Below are positions 1 through 7,159 of a stretch of 9,635 bases of DNA, piece after piece; positions within the stretch are counted from its first letter, which is position 1, and the number at the start of each line of letters is the position of its first letter. Below the pieces are notes generated by a model. The model saw only the letters and a list, made by a program, of their open reading frames with translations, searched no databases and was not told the DNA's origin. The translations under genes and the position numbers were made by a program. This stretch comes from Bacteroidota bacterium (GTDB lineage Bacteria > Bacteroidota > Ignavibacteria > Palsa-1295), in contig JANYDV010000057.1 of the NCBI GenBank assembly GCA_025363505.1, positions 1 to 9,635 of the forward strand, in the 5' to 3' direction.

Positions 1-221
1 AAGCCCATCAACACACCAAGACCGGCGCTGGAAATATATTCAAGCGAAGAAAAATCAAGGATTAATTTTCTTTTTTTCTCGCCGCGAACAATTTGTTCGA
101 GGAATTTCTCGAACTCGGGTGCAGTATGTGCATCAAGCTGACCGGTGAGCGCGATCACCGAGATGCCTTCTTGAGGCGCAAGACTTTCGCTCACACTAAA
201 TTCTGAACCGACGTAAGCCAT
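1..221 (-). CDS. STAS-domain anti-sigma factor antagonist (3' part cut by window edge)
   Basis: The first 73 residues are visible and the rest lies beyond base 1. They match the SpoIIAA/RsbV STAS family. An N-terminal strand runs into 'IALTGQLDAHTAPEF' (residues 23-37, the typical 'G-x-L-D' entry). A basic linker follows, then 'LILDFSSLEYISSAGLGVLMG' around residues 53-73. By alignment with SpoIIAA (phospho-Ser58 in Asp-Ser-Ser-Gly), the regulatory phosphoserine should be Ser65. Such proteins bind and sequester an anti-sigma kinase when unphosphorylated. The start at 219-221 is supported by AGGAG at 230-234, 8 bases upstream. The gene begins 21 bases after the stop of the PP2C phosphatase, so the two are very probably co-transcribed, and that phosphatase is the likely enzyme acting on this protein. 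Whether the final target is a sigma factor or another output cannot be told here. Confidence 0.86.
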   Translation of the reverse strand, partial: MAYVGSEFSVSESLAPQEGISVIALTGQLDAHTAPEFEKFLEQIVRGEKKRKLILDFSSLEYISSAGLGVLMG

Positions 222-229
222 CCTGTTTT

Positions 230-234
230 CTCCT
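230..234 (-). promoter_or_regulatory. Ribosome binding site of the STAS gene
   Basis: AGGAG on the minus strand, 8 bases upstream of the ATG at 219-221. It lies in the 21-base gap after the phosphatase stop codon and fixes the STAS start. Confidence 0.75.
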
Positions 235-242
235 GGTTATTT

Positions 243-2507
243 TTAGTGTCTTCTTCGAACGATCACAAACGTTGCATCGTCGGAAAACGAAGCATCACTT
301 GCATATAATAATACATCACGTAAAATACGATCAGTCATTTTTTGAACGGTCTCTTCGAACCGAGCACCTCTGATTATTTCAGCAAAACGAGCATACCCCA
401 GTTCTTCACCGTCAGCAGCGCGTACCTCGGTAATGCCATCACTAAAAAGAATAATGGTCTCACCCGGATCAAGCACGATCTGTTTTTGTTCAAGTACACC
501 GTCAAAAATACTCTTGCCGACAAAACCGAGACCCATTCCCTTTGGCTGCAAATATTGATAATCCCCATCGGCTCCGAAGATTAGCAGCGGTGTATGACCT
601 GCTCTGGAGTAGGTCAGGATATTGTCTTTGAATCCAATGGCTGCAAGGGTTACGAACGAACGACGGAAACCCTGCTCCCCGATATTACGCATTAATGCGT
701 CGTTGGTTCCGATGAACAGTTCACGAACGGTCATCATCATTGGTGCAAGTGCTTGTACGATTCCTTTGGTCTCAGCCATAAAAATCGAAGCGGAGATACC
801 TTTGCCGGACACATCACCTATCACAGCAATAGGTGAGCCATCCCAGAGGGTCGTAAAATCATAATAATCTCCGCCTACTTCATAAGCAGGGATACTGATA
901 GCACTTATTTCATAGCCCGCGACATCCGGTACTTTATTTGGCAATAGACTTTGTTGCATTGATCGTGCCGCGCGAAGTTCGCCGTCAAATTTCTGTTTCT
1001 CGATCGAATCAGCAAGAAGACGTGCGGTATCAAGAGCAAGTGTCGCAATATCACTAAACGCTGTCAGTACAGTTACATCTTCGTCGTCATAGCCGTACTC
1101 TTGTTGTTTCGCGACATAGATTGCGCCACGAAGTTCTTGTTTATGTAGGAGTGGTATTGCGATAAGCGATGAAAGTTGTTCGAGTGAATTACCGAGGGGA
1201 AATTCAACACCATCGAGAAGATCACCTGAAGTCAGCAAAACCGGTTTTCCAGTGGTTGCAAGTTCTTCCGAGATTGATCTCGTGATAACTGTAGATCGAA
1301 GCCCGGGTAACGATTCGTTCGACATATGATCTGCAAGCTCTTGTGAGATAGAAGAATAAGAGCGGTAGATTTTTGTTTCGGTCGTTAAGCCCTGTGCTTG
1401 TCGGAAATTTAATTCAAGCCATGCGCAATCAGATTTTGTTGCCTCTTGTGCCAGAGCGGTAATTTGATCGGCAAGTCGCGGAATATCAAGTAATAATTCA
1501 CTTGTTAATACGTCAGAACTAAATCGAGTCAGTTTAGCAAGTGATTGTACTTCGGCGGCACGGCGCTCGACGAGTTCTGTTGATGAGAGTGTAAAGAGTG
1601 CATTAAAAAAAACTAACCCAAAATAGGAGGAGACTCCCAACATCGAAACATGAATTACACTATGCAAGATAGTAGCATAGTGGCTGAGAATGCCGCCGGT
1701 TAACCCTATTGAGTAATTGATCACCACGACGGTACTCAATACGCATGCAAAAGCACTAAGGATAAGAACGCGATTTTTATCTTTTCGCGAGACGTGCGGC
1801 ATCCAGTCAATTCGAAACCATAAAAAAAGCGTTGAAAAAATGACGAGAAACCGCAGACCAAACAGTGTTATCTTTACCACCGTATCATCGGGGATTGTTT
1901 TGATATTTAGGAGATAATCAACAAGGCTAAAAAGACCAATCGGTATGAACCAAATAAAAAATCGACGGCGCAAGTCGCGGGTTTTTTGCCAAATAAATAA
2001 AAACTTTGAGAAGCCGACTAAAATGGCAGCAAACCCGGTGAGCCAAAGAATACCCATAACATTTATGCTGACCACAGCATTGGGTACTAAAGGTTCGAAC
2101 TGATCATTGAGCCGAGCTAAGAAGATGTCCGGGAGAAAAGCAAACAACTCACCTACAGCAAGAGCAATTACAAACCATCTCAGCGTTCGGACAGGTATCA
2201 AACCTGCTTCCGGCTTACCAACACGACGCGAAAGATCGCGGTAACGAACGATAAACGGGCTTAATGCTCGTGACCAGAAATAGATTGTGATTATTTGGAG
2301 GGCGGTTCGTACAACATCAAGCGTCATACCCTGCATCATCTTCAGCGAATGCGAGACCAGATCAATAATGAGTATGACGACGAAGATCAATAAGCCAATA
2401 ATAGCATAAAACGCCGAACGTGTAGCAACGCCTTTGGCTATTGCCATATAGCGTTGCTTCATCATCGAAGCAACTGAAAGGTGTTCGCGTTTTCTGCTCA
2501 TAAGCAT
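243..2507 (-). CDS. Membrane-anchored GAF-PP2C (SpoIIE/RsbU-type) serine phosphatase
   Basis: This 754-residue protein probably dephosphorylates a STAS-domain antagonist in a partner-switching pathway. About eight hydrophobic segments can be seen near residues 31-52, 63-80, 109-131, 144-172, 183-200, 210-232, 246-268 and 280-306, which would leave both ends in the cytoplasm. A short linker leads to a GAF-like domain (about 335-500) and then a helical stretch ('KFDGELRAARSMQQSLLP', 506-523) typical of the RsbU signalling helix. The PP2C domain spans about 530-752. Its metal-binding aspartates are visible in 'GGDYYDF' (D547), 'IGDVSGKG' (D565), 'LFSDGITE' (D690) and the terminal 'SDDATFVIV' (D743/D744), with 'RAGHTPLLIF' at 635-644, so the enzyme looks intact. 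The downstream STAS gene is its probable substrate. The ligand of the membrane and GAF parts is unknown. No good Shine-Dalgarno precedes the ATG at 2505-2507, and Met3 or a later Met is possible. Confidence 0.92.
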   Translation of the reverse strand: MLMSRKREHLSVASMMKQRYMAIAKGVATRSAFYAIIGLLIFVVILIIDLVSHSLKMMQGMTLDVVRTALQIITIYFWSRALSPFIVRYRDLSRRVGKPEAGLIPVRTLRWFVIALAVGELFAFLPDIFLARLNDQFEPLVPNAVVSINVMGILWLTGFAAILVGFSKFLFIWQKTRDLRRRFFIWFIPIGLFSLVDYLLNIKTIPDDTVVKITLFGLRFLVIFSTLFLWFRIDWMPHVSRKDKNRVLILSAFACVLSTVVVINYSIGLTGGILSHYATILHSVIHVSMLGVSSYFGLVFFNALFTLSSTELVERRAAEVQSLAKLTRFSSDVLTSELLLDIPRLADQITALAQEATKSDCAWLELNFRQAQGLTTETKIYRSYSSISQELADHMSNESLPGLRSTVITRSISEELATTGKPVLLTSGDLLDGVEFPLGNSLEQLSSLIAIPLLHKQELRGAIYVAKQQEYGYDDEDVTVLTAFSDIATLALDTARLLADSIEKQKFDGELRAARSMQQSLLPNKVPDVAGYEISAISIPAYEVGGDYYDFTTLWDGSPIAVIGDVSGKGISASIFMAETKGIVQALAPMMMTVRELFIGTNDALMRNIGEQGFRRSFVTLAAIGFKDNILTYSRAGHTPLLIFGADGDYQYLQPKGMGLGFVGKSIFDGVLEQKQIVLDPGETIILFSDGITEVRAADGEELGYARFAEIIRGARFEETVQKMTDRILRDVLLYASDASFSDDATFVIVRRRH

Positions 2508-2561
2508 AGGTATTCTATACGCTTTCGGGACTCAGAGAGTTCAGATTCTTCTTGTGACCTC
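2508..2561 (-). promoter_or_regulatory. Probable promoter region of the phosphatase-STAS operon
   Basis: This short gap between the upstream gene's terminator and the phosphatase start must hold the operon's promoter if that terminator works. The best -10-like hexamer is TATAGA (minus strand, 2519-2514). No convincing -35 element is seen (only a 3-of-6 match, CTGAAC). Known Bacteroidota promoters differ from the E. coli consensus, so this is only a candidate. Confidence 0.3.
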
Positions 2562-2599
2562 ATAAAATAAAAAAGCCGCTTTTGGTATAAAAGCGGCTT
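2562..2599 (-). terminator. Intrinsic terminator after the T9SS propeller gene
   Basis: On the minus strand, a perfect 11-base-pair stem (AAGCCGCTTTT at 2573-2583 paired with AAAAGCGGCTT at 2589-2599) closes a 5-base loop at 2584-2588. It is followed by a T-rich tract (complement of the A-rich 2562-2574). It begins 28 bases after the stop of the large secreted protein gene and lies before the phosphatase start, so it separates the two transcription units. The plus-strand side has no T run after the stem, so it should act in the minus direction only. Confidence 0.87.
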
Positions 2600-2627
2600 A
2601 ACATTCTTCGTAAGACTCTTTGGTAAT

Positions 2628-5576
2628 CTATTTTGTAATAAAAATTAACTTGTTACTGAGTTTTGCGCCACTGGCTGTTTCAAGTGTATAAAAATAAACA
2701 CCACTTGCGACAGGTGAGCCTGAAGCGTCTGTGCCATACCAAAATACATCTTGCTCGCCGCCGTTTTGTTCGCTATGGTCAAGGAATGTATTGATGAGCG
2801 CACCTTCGGTGGAATAGAGTTTGATCGTTACAATATCGTTGTCGGGAATTTCGTAATGAATACGTGTGCTACCGATTGCAGAACTCAATAGAAACGGGTT
2901 TGGGAAATTCTGATCAAGACGGAGCTTTGCCGAACTACCATAGGCAACATCGACAGTATTTGATAGATGTTCAGAACCATCGAGATCAACTTGCTTCAAA
3001 CGATATGTATAACGACCCGAGCTCTTCATGGTGTCGAGATAACTATAATCATGCTCAGTATTTGTTGTGCCTGATCCTGTTACAAACATCACATCAACAA
3101 ACTGTTGGTAGTTGTAACTTCTTTGCACCCAGAAACCGGAGTTGCCGCGTTCACTATCCGTGCGCCAAATAAGTTGTGTCCCGTTCGAAGTTTTGTTGGC
3201 AGTGAGTCCTGTCAACTCGACGGGAAGAATATTTACATTGGCTTCCCAAATACTTCGTCCGTGAGTACCAACGCGGATCGTAATTTTATTGGAATGAACT
3301 TGCACATCCTGACATGATGCTAAGCCAAGACCGGATCCGGCAATCGACCATTTTTGCCCGGCATTTACTGTGTAATAAATGCCATTGTCAGTAGCAGCAT
3401 ACCAAACACTGCTTGGGTTGATCGAGTCCAGTGCAACACAATTTACAGGAACACCCGGCAACAGACCACCGGTTGTGCCGGAAACATTTGTCCAACTTGC
3501 TCCGGCATTAGTAGTACGCATTACCCGAGCTTGGTTTGTAGAAGATGCTGCAAGTGCAATAAGGGCAACATCCGGATCGGTCGGGTTACAAACGATTGAA
3601 CGAACGGTAACGCCGGGGATACCGGCAGATTTATCATTCCAATTTGTACCACCATCAATCGTTAATTTTACTTTGCCTCCGCCGAGCCCGATCCACCAAG
3701 TGTTCGCGTTAGAAGGAGAAAGCCCAATCGATTGAATATATCCGTTGAATGACGGGGAAACCGAGGACCAACTTGATCCACTATTATTCGATTTCCATAA
3801 GACAGTACGTCCGGTAAATAATGTTTGATTATTTTTCGGAGCCATTGCAAACGGGACATCCCAATCAGAACCGGATTCAAAATTTGACCCTGTAATATTA
3901 CTAAAATTATTTCCACCATCGCTGGTCCTGTATAATGCACCGAAAGGACCTTCGGTGTAGAAAATATTTGAGTTTGATGGATCGACAATTGGCTGGAAGC
4001 CATCACCGCCAAAGACTCCGACCGGTGATTGCCCTGAGACCGTTTTATAAAATCCTTGATCTTGAAATCCTGAGTACGTTTTTTTGAAGTCAAGATTATC
4101 AAGCCCAATATGATATGCACGCATTGTTGTCATTGAATTTGACATATAGCTCCAGTTTTGACCGGAATTAGTCGAGCGATACACACCGCCATCATTTCCA
4201 ATCCACACACGACGTGAGTTGCTCGGATCGATTGCAATAGATTGATGATCGACGTGAACTTGATAGTGAGTATTATAATCACTATATGACGTCCAAGAAT
4301 TTCCGCTATTAAAGGAGCGATACGCTTCAACCCCACCTATGTATATAGTATCATTTGGAGAAGTCCCAGGAGCAACACCCAAATAAAGATCATACCAACC
4401 TTGTGCTCCCGAGCCTACATTCAGTACGGTTGAGGGTACACCTGTTACTGAAAAAAACAAACCACCGGAATTGGTCGAACGATAAAGACCCAATAAATCG
4501 CCTGCCGGAGTCGCAACGAAACAATACACTTTTGTCAGATCGCTTGCAGGGATTGCCAGAGCTGATTTCCCAAACGAACTGCCATTTGGTAAACCAGCAG
4601 TTGTAATTTTTACCCATGTTGCGCCATCGTCGATAGATTTATAAATTCCGCATTCGGTTGAGGCGCCACCCGGAGTGTTTCCTTCGACTAAATACATGAC
4701 TAGTTTTCCGGCGATCGATTGTGCTGTTACAACGTCCCACACCACGGCTGCTGCATTTCCGACGGCAGGATACACCTTTGTAAAACTCGTACCTGCATTG
4801 GTCGAGCGGAATAAACCACGATTCGAGCCGTCGTTACTACAAGCGTATACGAGGTTGGTATTTGTTGGATGGACGAGTACTTTATTTACGGTTTTGTTAA
4901 AAGTTGTTGTCGCAATACGTGTCCATGATCCTCCGGCATTTGTTGATTTATAGAGCCCTGTGCCAGTGAGGGCATCGACTGAAACGGCGGGGTCCCCGGT
5001 GCCAACATAGATATTGCTGACATTCGAGGGATCAATTGCGATCGAAGAGACAGCAAGATCGGGAATGACATTATCAGTTAGTGGCGTCCATGCACTTCCG
5101 CCGTTTGTTGTTTTCCAGACCCCTCCGCCTGCGGCACCTGCATAAATTGTATTACCATCACTTGGTGAAATTGCAAGAGCTTTCGTACAGCCGGCAGTGT
5201 TTGTTGGTCCGATATTCGTCCAAGCATCAGAAAAGATGGGGAGTTTGCTGCCACTTGATTTATACGATACAGCAGCATCTCGCAAAAGATCGGCTTTAGA
5301 TTGCTCGAAAGCTTGAATGCGGGCGTCAATATCGATGGTCCCTTCGGCAGTAGCATGCAGTTCGAGATCGTGAAGGATACGGGCAAATTGCTTGGTTTGT
5401 CGAATAGACTCCGGTAATTGATTTAATTCCTTGAATATTCCTTTGTCACTTTTGGCTTTCACAGGGGAGCTAAGTAATTCATTTTCGGGGCGTTCGACTT
5501 CCTGAGCATTAACTGAGCCCAAACCTAATCCTATGGTTAGTGAACACAACAGCCCAAATTTCAAGAATATTTTCAT
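2628..5576 (-). CDS. Secreted Asp-box (BNR) beta-propeller protein with T9SS type A sorting domain
   Basis: The product is 982 residues from the start chosen here. A signal peptide occupies residues 1-24 ('CSLTIGLGLGSVNA', cleavage before Gln25). A polar, helix-prone region without recognised domain covers about 25-115. From about 119 to 775 there are at least twelve Asp-box motifs of the form S/T-x-[DN]-x-G-x-x-W, for example 'KTTNGGSAW', 'KSTNAGGSW', 'KSIDDGATW', 'RSTNSGQNW', 'RTTNAGASW' and 'YTVNAGQKW', each preceded by 'aIDPSN...iyvG'-like strands. This is the pattern of sialidase/VPS10-like propellers. A fibronectin-like module starting 'LPVELTGLTA' (about 784-880) follows. The C-terminal Por/T9SS type A sorting domain begins 'LDQNFPNPF' (about 887) and ends 'SGVYFYTLETASGAKLSNKL...'. 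The protein is therefore likely exported by Sec, crosses the outer membrane through T9SS, and is attached or released at the surface. No catalytic residues could be assigned; an adhesive or structural role is as likely as an enzymatic one. A second ATG at 5592-5594 would add six residues but overlaps the Shine-Dalgarno. Confidence 0.9.
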   Translation of the reverse strand: MKIFLKFGLLCSLTIGLGLGSVNAQEVERPENELLSSPVKAKSDKGIFKELNQLPESIRQTKQFARILHDLELHATAEGTIDIDARIQAFEQSKADLLRDAAVSYKSSGSKLPIFSDAWTNIGPTNTAGCTKALAISPSDGNTIYAGAAGGGVWKTTNGGSAWTPLTDNVIPDLAVSSIAIDPSNVSNIYVGTGDPAVSVDALTGTGLYKSTNAGGSWTRIATTTFNKTVNKVLVHPTNTNLVYACSNDGSNRGLFRSTNAGTSFTKVYPAVGNAAAVVWDVVTAQSIAGKLVMYLVEGNTPGGASTECGIYKSIDDGATWVKITTAGLPNGSSFGKSALAIPASDLTKVYCFVATPAGDLLGLYRSTNSGGLFFSVTGVPSTVLNVGSGAQGWYDLYLGVAPGTSPNDTIYIGGVEAYRSFNSGNSWTSYSDYNTHYQVHVDHQSIAIDPSNSRRVWIGNDGGVYRSTNSGQNWSYMSNSMTTMRAYHIGLDNLDFKKTYSGFQDQGFYKTVSGQSPVGVFGGDGFQPIVDPSNSNIFYTEGPFGALYRTSDGGNNFSNITGSNFESGSDWDVPFAMAPKNNQTLFTGRTVLWKSNNSGSSWSSVSPSFNGYIQSIGLSPSNANTWWIGLGGGKVKLTIDGGTNWNDKSAGIPGVTVRSIVCNPTDPDVALIALAASSTNQARVMRTTNAGASWTNVSGTTGGLLPGVPVNCVALDSINPSSVWYAATDNGIYYTVNAGQKWSIAGSGLGLASCQDVQVHSNKITIRVGTHGRSIWEANVNILPVELTGLTANKTSNGTQLIWRTDSERGNSGFWVQRSYNYQQFVDVMFVTGSGTTNTEHDYSYLDTMKSSGRYTYRLKQVDLDGSEHLSNTVDVAYGSSAKLRLDQNFPNPFLLSSAIGSTRIHYEIPDNDIVTIKLYSTEGALINTFLDHSEQNGGEQDVFWYGTDASGSPVASGVYFYTLETASGAKLSNKLIFITK

Positions 5577-5751
5577 AGGTTTGCATTCCTTCATATAATA
5601 ACAACACCAAAACAGCCTTACAGGATGTGCCGATGATTACAGGCTCTGGGGGTAGCAATATTAGAAAACACTTTGGCTCAGAAATGTTTCAGAATTTATC
5701 AGTCATCATACTACGTTCGTATCTTAACATACTTCTAAGTGGCACCTGATT
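5577..5751. promoter_or_regulatory. Divergent intergenic region between the propeller gene and rarA
   Basis: These 175 bases separate two genes that point away from each other, so promoters for both must lie here or just inside the genes. For rarA, a weak pair TTGGCT (5673-5678) and TATCAG (5697-5702) with an 18-base spacer can be read, but it is not compelling. A direct repeat of TTACAGG occurs at 5618-5624 and 5637-5643. No RNA gene or open frame is evident. Confidence 0.4.
5587..5591 (-). promoter_or_regulatory. Ribosome binding site deciding the start of the propeller gene
   Basis: AAGGA on the minus strand ends 10 bases before the ATG at 5574-5576. It abuts the alternative upstream ATG at 5592-5594, which has no Shine-Dalgarno of its own. 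The site and the good signal peptide starting 'MKIFLKFG' both favour the inner start. Confidence 0.65.
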
Positions 5752-7110
5752 ATGGCAAAGAAACAAACGTTTTCTGATATGCAACCTATGCTTGGTGGCG
5801 AGCTTGACGCCCCTGCAGACCGTTTTGCACCGCTGGCAGAGCGGATGAGACCCCGTACACTGGACGATATTGTCGGTCAGGAGCACGTCCTGGGTGAGGG
5901 CAAACCTCTTCGACTAATGGCAAAGTCCGGAACGCTGCATTCGATGGTACTATGGGGACCCCCGGGCACAGGCAAAACCACGATTGCACGTGCATTGGCT
6001 TCAAATACCGGGGCAGCATTTTTTTCGCTCTCGGCTGTTTCGTCCGGCGTAAAAGAACTTCGTGAAACGATTGAAGATGCCCGAAGAGCAAACATCAAAC
6101 TCCAAAAACGCAGTATTCTTTTTATTGATGAAATTCATCGTTTCTCGAAATCACAGCAAGATGCTTTGCTTGGTGCTGTCGAAAACGGGACGATCACACT
6201 CATTGGTGCAACGACAGAGAATCCATCATTTGAAGTCATCTCACCGCTACTATCACGTTCACGTGTGTATGTGCTCGAATCCCTCGGCGAGATTTCGCTT
6301 GATCGTGTATTTCAGAAGGCACTTACTGATGACATTGAGTTGCGAGAGCAAAAAATTACTGTAGATCCGACGGCTCGAGCGTCGCTCTTTGCTCTTTCGG
6401 GTGGAGATGCGCGCAAATTACTTTCAGCCTTAGAACTTGCGATATCGATTGCACCAGCTAACGAGGACAGAGAGCTCTTAGTCACACAAGAGATCATAGA
6501 GAGCGCCTTCGGTAGAAAAGCTTCGCGATATGATAAAGGCGGTGAGATGCATTATGATATCATCAGTGCATTTATCAAATCAATACGTAACTCCGACCCC
6601 AACGCAGCAATATACTGGCTTGCGAGAATGATCGAAGCGGGGGAAGATCCTGAGTTTATTGCTCGCCGAATGGTGATACTCGCTTCGGAAGATATTGGTA
6701 ATGCAGACCCGATGGCGCTTGTAATGGCAACCAATTGCTGGACTGCTGTAACGGCAGTAGGGTGGCCAGAGTCTCGAATTATTTTTTCACAGGTCACCGC
6801 TTATCTTGCTTCTGCACCAAAATCGAACGCATCCTACACAGCGATCAATGAAGCAATGGAGGATGCAAAAGCAAATCCAAACATGCCGGTACCCTTACAT
6901 ATTCGAAATGCACCTACATCATTAATGAAAGAGCTCGGCTACGGTAAAGGTTACAAATACGCTCATTCCAAAGAAAATGCCCATGCTGAAATGAATTGCC
7001 TGCCTGATGAACTGCAAGAAAAAGTCTATTACAACCCCACTCAGTTTGGACAAGAAAAAATAATTAGCGAAAGATTGAAAGAAATCGACCCTTCGAAGTA
7101 CAAATCATAA
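5752..7110 (+). CDS. rarA: Replication-associated recombination protein A (RarA/MgsA), AAA+ ATPase
   Basis: This 452-residue protein is full length for the RarA/Mgs1/WRNIP1 family, which acts at stalled or gapped replication forks and, in studied bacteria, binds SSB. The N-terminal 'PLAERMRPRTLDDIVGQEHVLGEGKPL' region (27-53) is the family hallmark. Walker A is GPPGTGKTT (69-77) and Walker B ILFIDEIHR (122-130). Sensor 1 is in 'IGATTENPSF' (151-160), the arginine finger region is 'LLSRSRVYVL' (166-175), and sensor 2 is in 'SGGDARKLLSALE' (216-228). The C-terminal tetramerisation domain is marked by 'YDIISAFIKSIRNSDPNAAIYW' (268-289), 'ILASEDIGNADP' (309-320) and 'HIRNAPTSLMKELGYGKGYKYAH' (383-405). 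All catalytic motifs are intact. The start at 5752 lacks a strong Shine-Dalgarno; Met10 or Met13 are possible but give a shorter N-terminus. It ends with a double stop, TAA TGA. A secreted TPR gene follows 49 bases later on the same strand. Confidence 0.97.
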   Translation: MAKKQTFSDMQPMLGGELDAPADRFAPLAERMRPRTLDDIVGQEHVLGEGKPLRLMAKSGTLHSMVLWGPPGTGKTTIARALASNTGAAFFSLSAVSSGVKELRETIEDARRANIKLQKRSILFIDEIHRFSKSQQDALLGAVENGTITLIGATTENPSFEVISPLLSRSRVYVLESLGEISLDRVFQKALTDDIELREQKITVDPTARASLFALSGGDARKLLSALELAISIAPANEDRELLVTQEIIESAFGRKASRYDKGGEMHYDIISAFIKSIRNSDPNAAIYWLARMIEAGEDPEFIARRMVILASEDIGNADPMALVMATNCWTAVTAVGWPESRIIFSQVTAYLASAPKSNASYTAINEAMEDAKANPNMPVPLHIRNAPTSLMKELGYGKGYKYAHSKENAHAEMNCLPDELQEKVYYNPTQFGQEKIISERLKEIDPSKYKS

Positions 7111-7159
7111 TGACAAACTACCGTTACATATTGTTGAGTATGACGTAACTTTCCATCGA

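Noticed and set aside
3668..4120. A 150-codon open frame on the minus strand, out of frame with the propeller gene
   Set aside because: It lies wholly inside the 982-residue coding region, has no domain or start signal, and its composition is that of a frame-shifted repeat protein. Similar shadows at 3379-3735, 4130-4336 and 5078-5386 were dropped for the same reason.
2628..5576. Repeated DNA in the propeller gene as a possible tandem repeat or recombination site
   Set aside because: The repetition is at protein level (Asp-box motifs); the copies are diverged in DNA and irregularly spaced, so no DNA repeat is called.
5592..5594. Upstream ATG as start of the propeller protein (adds six residues)
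   Set aside because: It abuts the Shine-Dalgarno used by the inner ATG, has none of its own, and would place a charged, Cys-containing extension before an otherwise standard signal peptide.
7123..7149. Inverted repeat GTTAC...GTAAC between rarA and the TPR gene, considered as a terminator
   Set aside because: The stem is only five base pairs with a 17-base loop and is not followed by a T run.
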